A stretch of 64,000 nucleotides of DNA from positions 62,001 to 126,000 of the forward strand of contig CAOKOL010000003.1 of the NCBI GenBank assembly GCA_948470335.1, given 5' to 3'. The notes under the pieces were generated by a model. It made no database searches, had not been told where the DNA came from, and saw nothing but the letters and a program-made list of their open reading frames with translations. The first letter of the stretch is position 1. Each line of letters opens with the position of its first letter. The translations under genes were made by a program, and so were the position numbers. This stretch comes from an uncultured Lachnospiraceae bacterium (GTDB taxonomy: Bacteria > Bacillota > Clostridia > Lachnospirales > Lachnospiraceae). Shown here in pieces: positions 44,353-54,718 of the stretch.

Positions 44353-45684
44353 ATGTATACATTGTCTGACATCATATTGATTGGTCTGTTTTCCCTTCAG
44401 GTTTTATATGTATCTATCTTTTTTTCTTACACGCTGAAACACAGATACTCGCGACGGTTGGCCATATTCGTCGGCTGGGCCATTCTGATGACCGGTATTA
44501 TTATCACTTATCAAAGTTATACAAATATATTGCTGCGGCAGTTTTTTTTCTTGACAGATGCGATGATTATTTGTCGGGTTATATATAAAAGCTCCTGGAA
44601 AGAGGATCTGTTTTCCATTGCTATGATATGGAGCATTGGCTTTATCTGCGATACCGCGGCGGCGAGTTTTATCTTTGTCTGTTTTCCGAAGGCATCTGAT
44701 TATCTCTCCGGCTTTTACTTAATATTGGCTAATGTTTTTTATGAGATCATCTATATACCAGTTATGCATATAATCCTTTTCTTTTGGAAAAAGCGCCGCA
44801 GGTGGATTTTAAATAAAAGTATATATGCTACATTTCTATTTCCGGTCAGTCAAATGTTGATGATGGAAATTTTGGTTTATTACATTACTTTACAGATTGC
44901 CACGACGCGTCGCTATTATCCCGAAGCTATTGCCATTGCCATGACTGGCATTATCCTATACATATTTGCGGATATTTTTCTTTTTCAGGTGATTTTGGAT
45001 GATTCTCAGAAAGAACGGCTGGCGGTGCAGTTGGAGATGATGAATTTGCAGGCTTGCAGGGAACTGGAATACTATCAATATATCAATGAAAAAATTCGTG
45101 AAAGCCGAAAGCTTCGTCATGATTTTGGCAATCAACTGCAAACGGTATATTGTATCATTCAAAATGATACGGCGCCTGAACAAGAGTTTGCCGTCCGGGT
45201 TTCAAAAGCCCTGGAAGAATCCGGGGAGCAAAACTTTTCTGCTGAATTTTGTGAAAATATAATCGTCAACGTGATTCTGGAAGAAAAAGCCCGTATAGCT
45301 GCTAGACAGGGAATTTCCCTGCACGTGTCCGTGGCGCTTCCGGAGGAAATCTTTGTGGAAAAGGTGGATTTGTGCAGCGTTTTCTCCAATTTGTTGGATA
45401 ATGCCATTCATGCTGCCGCCAAAGTTTCGGAGGACCGGTATATTCAGGTGACGGCTTCAGTTTCCGGTTGCTGCTGTAAGTTTATCACGGTAAATTCATG
45501 TAGTCGAGATACGGAAAAAATTTCTTGTGCTGCTTTTGATGCTGATAAAACGGATATTCACGGCGGCTATGGCTTGTGTATTCTGCGTTCGATTGGGGAG
45601 AAGTACAAAGGGGAGCTGGTCACACAAAAGGAAAACGGGCGGTTTACCGCCAGACTGACGTTGAACCAGACCGAAATGCAGTAG
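44353..45684 (+). CDS. GHKL-type sensor histidine kinase 1 (443 aa)
   Basis: Six hydrophobic segments in residues 1-215 form an AgrC/ComD-like membrane sensor. The His box reads KLRHDFGNQLQT (about residue 255). The ATPase part has the N box (SNLLDNAIHAA) and a G box (GGYGLCILRSIGEKYKG). It belongs to the HPK10/GHKL kinases that pair with LytTR regulators. A paralogous kinase follows 21 bases downstream. No AgrD/AgrB-like pheromone genes are seen nearby. Confidence 0.88.
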   Translation: MYTLSDIILIGLFSLQVLYVSIFFSYTLKHRYSRRLAIFVGWAILMTGIIITYQSYTNILLRQFFFLTDAMIICRVIYKSSWKEDLFSIAMIWSIGFICDTAAASFIFVCFPKASDYLSGFYLILANVFYEIIYIPVMHIILFFWKKRRRWILNKSIYATFLFPVSQMLMMEILVYYITLQIATTRRYYPEAIAIAMTGIILYIFADIFLFQVILDDSQKERLAVQLEMMNLQACRELEYYQYINEKIRESRKLRHDFGNQLQTVYCIIQNDTAPEQEFAVRVSKALEESGEQNFSAEFCENIIVNVILEEKARIAARQGISLHVSVALPEEIFVEKVDLCSVFSNLLDNAIHAAAKVSEDRYIQVTASVSGCCCKFITVNSCSRDTEKISCAAFDADKTDIHGGYGLCILRSIGEKYKGELVTQKENGRFTARLTLNQTEMQ

Positions 45685-45705
45685 TATTTTTAAGGAGTGT
45701 GCGAT

Positions 45706-47007
45706 ATGTCATATTTTTTTGATGTTGCCATTGCTGCCGCCTGGATTCTAGAGGGCGGCTTGATGGCTTTCTGTTTTTACCACATACTGAACCGAAAATA
45801 TTCTATGAAGATTACCATGGCAGCAAGTTTGCTGATTATTTTTTCTGTTATAGTTATTGATTATGTTCTTAATCTGCATATGGTATTCCGGCAACTTCTT
45901 TTTTTTTCTTCTCTGCTTTTGATTTGCCGGTGTTTGTATCGAAGTTCGTGGAAAGCAGACTTGTTTTCTATTTTGGTTGTCTGTGTTATGGCTTTTGTAT
46001 GTGACATGGTTGTAGCTGCTTTGATGTGGTTTTTCTTTCCGGGTATGGATGGATATCCGAATGGTTCTCTTATGTTGACAGCAAATTTGCTTTTCTTGTT
46101 GTTGTATCTCACTTTTATTTTTACTTTTCTGTTGTTGTGGAAGAGGAATCAGGATCGGATACTGAAAAAAAGTATTTATGCCACTCTGTTGTTTCCTCTC
46201 AGTCAGTTTTTCCTCTTGGAAGCGGTGGGATATTATATGGTTGTTCAGATTATCCAGGGAAGTTATTATCTGATTCCCATGTGCTGTATCACGGTTGGAA
46301 GCATTCTCTGCGTTGTGGCCGATATCGTTTTGTTTCAGGTGATCCTGTCTAATTCTCAAAAGGACCGACTGGTAGCACAGTTGGAAATGATGGAAGCTCA
46401 GGCTTACAGAGAACTGGAGTATTATCACTCAATTAATGAAAAAATTCAGGAAATCCGAAAAATCCGTCATGACTTTAATAATCAGCTTCAAACAGCCTAT
46501 TGTGTAATTGCTAAAGAACGGATTGAAGGGAAGAAAACCGCCCTTTTATTGTTAGAACAGTTGGAGCGGCAGATAGAACATTCCACACCTCCGGTTTTCT
46601 GCCCGAATTTGATGGTAAACGTGATTCTGGAGGAAAAATCAAGGGTGGCAGAGAGACAGGGAATTAAGATGAAGATATCCGTTCGTATTCCGGAACAGAT
46701 GAATATGGAAAAAGCAGATTTGTGCAGCGTGTTTTCCAATCTGCTGGACAATGCTGTTTGCGCCGCCGCTCAGGCTCCGGCCGCTAAAATTGTCGTCGTC
46801 CGTGCCTGGATGAAAGCTGGTTATTGTATGGTAAAGGTGAGAAATACATATGCCGCCGACAATTCGTTGAATCAGGGGAAAAATACGGTTCATCAGGGTC
46901 TTGGACTGTTTATCCTTCAGTCTGTTGCTGAAAAATATGGCGGGGAATTGACTGTTGTAAAAGCGGAAGCGGTTTTTACGTCATCCATTAAGCTGCGACT
47001 GCAATGA
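45706..47007 (+). CDS. GHKL-type sensor histidine kinase 2 (433 aa)
   Basis: Same layout as the preceding gene: about six membrane spans (residues 1-210), His box KIRHDFNNQLQTAYC, N box SNLLDNAVCAAA and G box HQGLGLFILQSVAEKYGG. Aligned segments such as QKDRLVAQLEMMEAQAYREL and NPRKSIYAT-like KKSIYATLLFPLSQ mirror its neighbour, so the two arose by tandem duplication, but the sensor regions have diverged. ATG 45706 has AAGGAG 8 bases upstream, better than the GTG at 45697. Upstream of a LytTR regulator. Confidence 0.88.
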   Translation: MSYFFDVAIAAAWILEGGLMAFCFYHILNRKYSMKITMAASLLIIFSVIVIDYVLNLHMVFRQLLFFSSLLLICRCLYRSSWKADLFSILVVCVMAFVCDMVVAALMWFFFPGMDGYPNGSLMLTANLLFLLLYLTFIFTFLLLWKRNQDRILKKSIYATLLFPLSQFFLLEAVGYYMVVQIIQGSYYLIPMCCITVGSILCVVADIVLFQVILSNSQKDRLVAQLEMMEAQAYRELEYYHSINEKIQEIRKIRHDFNNQLQTAYCVIAKERIEGKKTALLLLEQLERQIEHSTPPVFCPNLMVNVILEEKSRVAERQGIKMKISVRIPEQMNMEKADLCSVFSNLLDNAVCAAAQAPAAKIVVVRAWMKAGYCMVKVRNTYAADNSLNQGKNTVHQGLGLFILQSVAEKYGGELTVVKAEAVFTSSIKLRLQ

Positions 47008-47086
47008 AAGCATTCTGTTTTGAGACAGAAATCATAAATGGAATAAAAAATATTATATAACAAACGAAAGGTGAGGAAGCTGTGAC

Positions 47087-47800
47087 ATGAAATTTTTAAT
47101 CTGTGATGACGATTTGATTTTTGCCGAAGCTCTGGGCGGGTTTTTGGAGAAAAAGCTGCCTGACTGCATTCAGTTTCAGGTATGCGGGGATCGGAGCCGT
47201 CTGTCGGAGCTTCTTGAGGGAAATGTTCACTATGATCTGCTTCTAATGGATATATGCCTTGAGGAAGATAATGGGATCTGTCTGGCAAAGGATATCTTAA
47301 CCTGTTTTCCTCAGATGCCCGTAATCTTTATTACCGGATATCCTGATTTGTATTATGAAAAGGTGTTTCTGACATTGCGTCCCTATGGTTTTGTCAGAAA
47401 GCCTGTTGATGAACAACTTTTGCTAACATTGATTAAACAGGTGACAGAAGAAATCCGGCAGACAAAACGAGATTCACGCCAGTGGATATTGCTGAAGACC
47501 AAAAACGGTATGGAGAAAATTCCACTTTCCCAAATTCGCTATGTTGAAAGTCAGAAGCATATGCTGATAGTTCATGGTACGCAGAATACATGGGAAACTT
47601 ATGGCCGTTTGGGGGATATGGCTTCGGACATGCCAGATTATTTTTTTCACTGTCATAAAAGCTTTCTGGTGAACGCTCATTATATTCAAAGTTATGAGGG
47701 GCGTTATTTTATGTTAGATAATAATATTCGAGTCAGTATAAGTCAGAATAGGCGTAAAGAGATACGGATGAAGTTTTTTTGGTATCTTGATCAGGAGTAG
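47087..47800 (+). CDS. LytTR-family response regulator (237 aa)
   Basis: Receiver domain (FLICDDDLIFAEALGGFLEK; phospho-acceptor Asp in LLLMDICLEED, about residue 55; Thr in FITGY; Lys in VRKP) followed by a C-terminal LytTR DNA-binding domain (residues about 135-235; KIPLSQIRYVESQKHMLIVH, CHKSFLVNAHYI). It is the single cognate regulator after two paralogous kinases and probably receives phosphate from both. Targets unknown; the adjacent zinc-ribbon operon is a candidate. Confidence 0.92.
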   Translation: MKFLICDDDLIFAEALGGFLEKKLPDCIQFQVCGDRSRLSELLEGNVHYDLLLMDICLEEDNGICLAKDILTCFPQMPVIFITGYPDLYYEKVFLTLRPYGFVRKPVDEQLLLTLIKQVTEEIRQTKRDSRQWILLKTKNGMEKIPLSQIRYVESQKHMLIVHGTQNTWETYGRLGDMASDMPDYFFHCHKSFLVNAHYIQSYEGRYFMLDNNIRVSISQNRRKEIRMKFFWYLDQE

Positions 47801-47830
47801 GGGGTTCGGCCAAATTTCTTCAACTTCTCC

Positions 47831-47859
47831 TTGATTTTTATCTTCGTCGGTTCTATACT
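47831..47859 (+). promoter_or_regulatory. Promoter of the YitT-family gene
   Basis: TTGATT (47831-47836) and TATACT (47854-47859) are separated by 17 bases. The following 85-base leader contains short inverted repeats but no terminator. Confidence 0.5.
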
Positions 47860-47945
47860 ACATTGGTATGGCGTGAAATGGATTGGGAAACCCGTATCAG
47901 TACGCCAATCACTATGGAAAGAAGGATCGAAAGGATTAGTATCGT

Positions 47946-48842
47946 ATGAAGAAAACACAATGGCAGTCGCCTGCGGAGCTGAAAAAAATGCTGACGGCAT
48001 TTGCAGGCGTTTTGATTTACGCGTTGGGACTGAATCTGTTTCTTGTTCCCGCAGGGCTTTACAGCGGGGGCGTTATGGGATTCTGTCAGGTGCTGCGGAC
48101 GCTTCTGGTGAATTATCTGCACCTGCCTTTAGCGGGGTTTGATATTTCCGGTATTATCTATTATCTGGTGAATATTCCTCTGTTTATTATGGCGTTCAGG
48201 TCTATCGGGAAATATTTCTTTGCAAAGACGCTGATCTGCGTATCGGCGGTGACATTGTGCATGTCTCTGATTCCCATACCGTCGGCGCCGATTTTAACGG
48301 ATGATATTCTGGGGTGCAGCCTGATCGGCGGCCTGATCACCGGATTCGGCACCGGGCTTGTTTTGAAAATGGGCAGTTCTCAGGGCGGATTGGATATTGT
48401 AGGGCTGTATATGATCAAAAAGAATGGAAATGCCAGCATCGGGAAGATCAGCCTGTCATCCAACGTGGTACTGTACGGAATCTGTCTGTTTTTGTTTGAT
48501 GTCCCTACGGCGATTTATTCCGTAATCTATGCGGCGGTCGCTTCCTTTGTGGTGGATAAGATCCATTCTCAGAATATTAATATGGAAGTGCTGATTATTA
48601 CCAAGACCGGCGTAAAAGAAATGGAAGATGAAATTTTCAGAGAGCTTGGCAGAGGCGTTACCCAGTGGAATGCCCAGGGAGCTTATACGAAGGAAGATAC
48701 CAGCATTCTGCTTGTAGTGCTGTCCAAATATGAGATTCCTCATCTGAAACGGATTGTGCATAAACATAACCAGGACGCTTTTGTCATCGTGCAGGAAGGG
48801 GCGTCTATCGACGGTAATTATATGAAGAAGCTGAACGGCTGA
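47946..48842 (+). CDS. YitT-family membrane protein (298 aa)
   Basis: Five to six membrane helices (KKMLTAFAGVLIYALGLNLF, then FSGVMGF-like SGGVMGFCQVL, and GSSQGGLDIVGLYM) followed by a C-terminal DUF2179 soluble domain (MEVLIITKTGVKEMEDEIF, RELGRGVTQWNAQGAYT). This is the standard YitT/YqfU layout; transport function is suspected but unproven. The ATG at 47946 follows AAAGGA. Confidence 0.9.
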   Translation: MKKTQWQSPAELKKMLTAFAGVLIYALGLNLFLVPAGLYSGGVMGFCQVLRTLLVNYLHLPLAGFDISGIIYYLVNIPLFIMAFRSIGKYFFAKTLICVSAVTLCMSLIPIPSAPILTDDILGCSLIGGLITGFGTGLVLKMGSSQGGLDIVGLYMIKKNGNASIGKISLSSNVVLYGICLFLFDVPTAIYSVIYAAVASFVVDKIHSQNINMEVLIITKTGVKEMEDEIFRELGRGVTQWNAQGAYTKEDTSILLVVLSKYEIPHLKRIVHKHNQDAFVIVQEGASIDGNYMKKLNG

Positions 48843-48856
48843 TGACAGGATGCCCA

Positions 48857-48947
48857 AGGATTCGCAGAGATGCACACGCAAACGCGGAGGAAATTGTCGC
48901 TTGAAAGCAACGTGTTTGCGGCGCAGAATCCTGTAAAGCAGGATTCT
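48857..48947 (+). other. typA leader with two mutually exclusive folds
   Basis: Fold 1: AGGATTC (48857-48863) pairs with GAATCCT (48926-48932), enclosing CGCAAAC/GTTTGCG (48877-48883 and 48914-48920) and a small inner hairpin. Fold 2: AGAATCCTG (48925-48933) pairs with CAGGATTCT (48939-48947). The central GAATCCT is shared, so only one can form. No T-run follows. Confidence 0.45.
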
Positions 48948-49001
48948 CATTCATGTGTGGCATTCGTGACTATATATAGGAAAGAGAGTGAGCGAAAGAG
49001 T

Positions 49002-50846
49002 ATGAGAACAAAAAGAGAAGATGTCAGAAACGTGGCGATTATCGCCCATGTCGATCATGGCAAAACCACACTGGTGGACGGGCTGTTAAAGCAGAGCGGT
49101 GTGTTCCGGGAAAACCAGGAAGTGGCGGAGCGGGTTATGGACTCCAATGATATCGAGCGGGAAAGAGGCATTACGATTCTTTCCAAAAATACGGCGGTTT
49201 TTTATCGCGATACGAAGATTAATATTGTGGATACTCCCGGCCATGCGGATTTCGGCGGCGAGGTGGAACGTGTGCTGAAAATGGTAAACGGCGTAGTCCT
49301 GCTGGTGGATGCCTTTGAAGGCGCCATGCCTCAGACCAAATTTGTGCTGAAAAAAGCGTTGGAGCTGGATCTGGCGGTGATTGTCTGCATTAACAAAATT
49401 GACCGTCCCGAAGCGCGCCCGGAGCAGGTGGTGGATGAGGTGCTGGAACTTCTGATCGAGCTGGACGCCTCAGACGCCCAGCTTGACTGCCCCTTTATCT
49501 ATGCGTCGGCCAGAGACGGATACGCAAAGGCGGATCTGGCCGATGCATCTAAGGATATGACGCCGCTGTTTGAAACGATTTTAAATCATATTCCGGCGCC
49601 GGAAGGAGATCCGGACGCAGATACACAGATGCTGATCAGCACCATTGATTACAATGAATATGTGGGGCGCATCGGCGTGGGCAAAATTGATAACGGCTCT
49701 CTGCGCGTCAATCAGGAAGTGGTGATTGTGAATGCCCATGACCTGCAGAAGATGAAAAAGGTAAAGGTAAGCCGTCTCTATGAATTTGACGGTTTAAATA
49801 AGGCGGAGGTGCAGGAGGCCGGCATGGGGTCTATCGTGGCGGTGTCCGGCATCGCGGATATCCATATCGGGGATACGCTGTGTTCTCCGGAGCATCCGGA
49901 GCCGATTCCCTTTCAGAAAATTTCCGAGCCTACGATTGCCATGAACTTTATGGTAAACGACAGTCCGCTGGCAGGACAGGAGGGAAAATTTGTCACTTCC
50001 CGCCATATCAGGGAGCGTCTGTTCCGGGAGCTGAACACGGACGTCAGTCTTCGGGTGGAAGAAACGGACAGTGCGGACTGCTTTAAAGTGTCCGGCAGAG
50101 GGGAACTGCATCTGTCTGTCCTGATTGAGAATATGAGACGGGAAGGCTATGAATTTGCGGTCAGCAAGGCTGAGGTACTGTATAAGGAAGACGATAAGGG
50201 ACGGAAATTAGAGCCTATGGAGCTGGCTTACATTGACGTGCCTGAGGAGTTTTCCGGTACGGTGATCCAGAAGCTGAGTCTGCGAAAGGGCGAGCTGCAG
50301 GGCATGTCCGCGTCGGACAGCGGCTATACCCGGATGGAATTTGCCATTCCGGCCAGAGGGCTGATCGGATACCGGGGTGAATTTCTGACCGATACAAAGG
50401 GAAACGGTATTATCAATACCATTTTTGACGGATACGGCCCTTATAAGGGAGATATCCAGTACCGCAAGCAGGGGTCTCTGATCGCTTTTGAGTCCGGAGA
50501 GACGATTACTTATGGTCTGTTTAACGCCCAGGAGAGAGGACTTCTGTTTGTGGGACCTGGCGAAAAGGTATATGCCGGCATGGTAATCGGCCAGAACGGA
50601 AAGAGCGAGGATGTGGAAGTCAATGTCTGCAAGCGCAAGCAGTTGACCAACACCAGGGCATCCGGTTCCGACGATGCGTTAAAACTGACGCCGCCGAAGC
50701 TTTTAAGTTTGGAGCAGGCGCTGGAGTTTATTGACACCGACGAGCTTCTGGAAGTGACGCCTGAAAATATCAGGATCAGAAAGCGGATTCTGGATTCTGC
50801 CATGAGAAAACGAATGATTCACAATCAGAAATCAAAAGCGAACTGA
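49002..50846 (+). CDS. typA: Ribosome-associated translational GTPase TypA/BipA
   Basis: A 614-residue EF-G-like GTPase important for ribosome assembly at low temperature. G1 AHVDHGKTT, the switch region [13 protein letters not shown]3 [12 protein letters not shown]4 NKIDRP and G5 YASARDG are all visible in order. The C-terminal TypA-specific domain (TGKNGI-like [20 protein letters not shown]) is intact. ATG 49002 is used because residues before it are not conserved. Length matches the family (about 610). It follows the YitT gene, and the intervening 159 bases form the folded leader. Confidence 0.95.
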   Translation: MRTKREDVRNVAIIAHVDHGKTTLVDGLLKQSGVFRENQEVAERVMDSNDIERERGITILSKNTAVFYRDTKINIVDTPGHADFGGEVERVLKMVNGVVLLVDAFEGAMPQTKFVLKKALELDLAVIVCINKIDRPEARPEQVVDEVLELLIELDASDAQLDCPFIYASARDGYAKADLADASKDMTPLFETILNHIPAPEGDPDADTQMLISTIDYNEYVGRIGVGKIDNGSLRVNQEVVIVNAHDLQKMKKVKVSRLYEFDGLNKAEVQEAGMGSIVAVSGIADIHIGDTLCSPEHPEPIPFQKISEPTIAMNFMVNDSPLAGQEGKFVTSRHIRERLFRELNTDVSLRVEETDSADCFKVSGRGELHLSVLIENMRREGYEFAVSKAEVLYKEDDKGRKLEPMELAYIDVPEEFSGTVIQKLSLRKGELQGMSASDSGYTRMEFAIPARGLIGYRGEFLTDTKGNGIINTIFDGYGPYKGDIQYRKQGSLIAFESGETITYGLFNAQERGLLFVGPGEKVYAGMVIGQNGKSEDVEVNVCKRKQLTNTRASGSDDALKLTPPKLLSLEQALEFIDTDELLEVTPENIRIRKRILDSAMRKRMIHNQKSKAN

Positions 50847-50897
50847 CATTTGTGAAATTCCATACAAAGAAAACTGAAAAAACGACATATTTTTTGA

Positions 50898-52526
<1,629 letters not shown>

Positions 52527-52551
52527 ATCAAAAAGTCAGGAAAAGATATGA

Positions 52552-52598
52552 AAAACCCGGACAAGGCGGAGGATCGGATGCCGTTTTGTCCGGGTTTT
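52552..52598 (+). terminator. Terminator of guaB
   Basis: AAAACCCGGACAA (52552-52564) pairs with TTGTCCGGGTTTT (52586-52598). Confidence 0.85.
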
Positions 52599-52643
52599 CA
52601 AATGTTATCAGAAAAGTTCTTCGAACTTCTCCTTTATGCCATT

Positions 52644-53516
52644 TTACAAATAATTTCTTGCGTCTTCTTCCGACAATTGATATTCTTTCATTACCAGCAG
52701 CAAAATTTTTTCATCATCGTTGCCCAGCGTTCGCAGGATATCAACGGCTCCTTGAATTCCTTCTTTGCGTCCTTCCCTGCGTCCTTCCCTATGGCCTTCT
52801 TTGCGTCCCTCCGCTTTAAACATCCTCATAGTTTCGGCTTCATTATATTCCGTTATACACATCTGCAACACCTCCGCTCTGTTGCCCAGCAGGAACTGCC
52901 TGATTTCGAATTCCCAGGGCATTTCGTTCAGCGCTCTGTCTACGGCTTCCTCTATCTGTATTTCCTTTTTATGTTCCCGGATTCTGTCTATCAGCCACGA
53001 ATATTCGAATAAGGGCCTGCATGATTCCATCAGTTTTCTGTTTCTTCCATAATTAATGTTCAGCATCCGTACCTTTACGGCAATATCCGGTTCGGCGCCC
53101 GGTTCAAAAGCATCCTTCAATTCCAGCAACATATTGTCCATCTCATCCGTTCCGTTATAAAACACCATCAATTTGGGCACGGGAAGACTGATCAGTTCCG
53201 TTCCGTAAATGTTTAGTTCATGGTCATGGATATACTTGTCATAGAGCCTTGCCGCATACATGAACTCCCGCAGCGGCATATTCGGGTTGAACGTAGACTG
53301 TTGTTCGTAAATGCTGACGATATTTGCAAGAATAAATGAAATATCATTTTTCATTCCCATGTACAGCACGTCTGACATGGTTGTGATCTGAATGTCCTCC
53401 GGATTCGTATAAAAAGAGTGGTTGACCGCATTGTACAGGCTGAGCGTCCATTTTTTGTTTTCTTCACGTCCGAATATATAGCTGAACAGACGGTCTTTGT
53501 GCTTATTGTTTATCAT
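52644..53516 (-). CDS. Rpn/YhgA-like PD-(D/E)XK family protein (290 aa)
   Basis: Starts MINNKHKDRLFSYIFG, typical of the recombination-promoting nuclease/transposase-like (Rpn, YhgA) families of Lachnospiraceae. The central part (PVPKLMVFYNGTDE, FEPGAEPDIAVKVRMLNIN) corresponds to the late part of the nuclease fold. A charged helical repeat near the end (KEGHREGRREGRKEG) is characteristic. The upstream frame is open to 53732, but ATG 53516 has GAGG at a sensible distance. Such genes are multicopy and their function in non-enteric bacteria is unproven. The classic catalytic D-X-EXK is not clear here, so the enzyme may be degenerate. Confidence 0.75.
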   Translation of the reverse strand: MINNKHKDRLFSYIFGREENKKWTLSLYNAVNHSFYTNPEDIQITTMSDVLYMGMKNDISFILANIVSIYEQQSTFNPNMPLREFMYAARLYDKYIHDHELNIYGTELISLPVPKLMVFYNGTDEMDNMLLELKDAFEPGAEPDIAVKVRMLNINYGRNRKLMESCRPLFEYSWLIDRIREHKKEIQIEEAVDRALNEMPWEFEIRQFLLGNRAEVLQMCITEYNEAETMRMFKAEGRKEGHREGRREGRKEGIQGAVDILRTLGNDDEKILLLVMKEYQLSEEDARNYL

Positions 53517-53875
53517 ATCCGGCGCCTCATGATACTTGGGAATCTGTAGAAACGTTTGTTTGGCAATATTATAACACAGACATGGCTGCAAGGCAACAAA
53601 ACAAAAATACATTTGCAGAGCCCAAATTGCAGGGGATATTAGAGATATTTCATATGCGGATGACAATGGATTTTCCATATACGATGACTGCTGCGGTGCG
53701 GATCGGAATCCGGCGGTGGTGCGGTTCCCCACAGTTTTTAATTCTTTTAGACATTCTATATGTTTCCGTAATCATTTCGTAAGATATTTTAAGCGAAAAA
53801 AATGTCGGAAGCTGGTATACTGTTTATGGAACAGGAATGTCAGCGGAAGTATGGAATGAGTGAGATTTGATTACG

Positions 53876-54718
53876 ATGAACCGTTTTACGGAAAGAAGAT
53901 ACAGAGGGACGGAACAGGAAGATACGGAGAGAAGACCAAAGCGGTACCCAGAAGAATATGAACCTGAGAGAGATTTGCAGGGCAGCAGACAGCGGAATGC
54001 AGAGCAGCAGGAAAGGCGTCAGCGTGCAGAACAGCGGCGCGACGAGGACTTCCGGCGCCGGAAACAGAAGATGCTGCGGCGCAGAAAACGGCGGTGCCGG
54101 CTGCGCAGGCTGCGAAAGGTGCTGTTCCGGCTGCTGCTGGCGGCCGCGGTTGGGGCCGGTCTGGTATTTTTATGCCTGCGTCTGTCCCAGCTTTCGATGT
54201 TTCGGAAAAAAATCGACGTGTCCAAACTGGATAAGCCCCAGTGGATTGAAGAAAATTATATCAAGCCCAATCCCTATTCCCGCCCGCAGACGGAGCTGGA
54301 ATGGGTAAACGGCATTGTGGTTCATTACGTGGGAAATCCGGGCACCACCGCCAGGCAGAACCAGAGCTATTTCAACGGTCTGGCCGAGAGCCACAAAACC
54401 TATGCCAGCAGCCATTTTGTGATCGGGCTGGAAGGGGAGGTGATCCAGTGTGTTCCGCTGGATGAGATCGCCTACTGTTCCAACGACCGGAACCAGGACA
54501 CCATCTCTATCGAGTGCTGCCACCCGGACGAGAGCGGAGAATTTACCCAGGCTACTTACGATTCTCTGGTGCGTCTGACGCAGTGGCTGTGCGAGTCGTT
54601 TAAGCTGGACGGCAGCGAGGATGTGATCCGCCATTATGATGTGACGGGAAAAGAATGCCCCCTGTATTATGTGCGGAATCAGGAGGCATGGGAGCAGTTT
54701 ATTCGGGATTTGCGGTAA
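53876..54718 (+). CDS. N-acetylmuramoyl-L-alanine amidase, PGRP/amidase_2 type (280 aa)
   Basis: The N-terminus is extraordinarily rich in Arg, Glu and Gln (residues 1-85), then one membrane helix (LFRLLLAAAVGAGLVFLCL), then an amidase_2 domain: VNGIVVHYVGNPGTTARQN (zinc His), SSHFVIGLEGEVIQCVP, NDRNQDTISIECCHP and HYDVTGKECP (zinc His). It probably cuts the amide bond between MurNAc and L-Ala outside the cell, anchored by the N-terminal helix. The start may be ATG 53876 or TTG 53867, neither with a strong site. Its end overlaps the convergent PucR-type gene by 20 bases. Confidence 0.88.
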   Translation: MNRFTERRYRGTEQEDTERRPKRYPEEYEPERDLQGSRQRNAEQQERRQRAEQRRDEDFRRRKQKMLRRRKRRCRLRRLRKVLFRLLLAAAVGAGLVFLCLRLSQLSMFRKKIDVSKLDKPQWIEENYIKPNPYSRPQTELEWVNGIVVHYVGNPGTTARQNQSYFNGLAESHKTYASSHFVIGLEGEVIQCVPLDEIAYCSNDRNQDTISIECCHPDESGEFTQATYDSLVRLTQWLCESFKLDGSEDVIRHYDVTGKECPLYYVRNQEAWEQFIRDLR

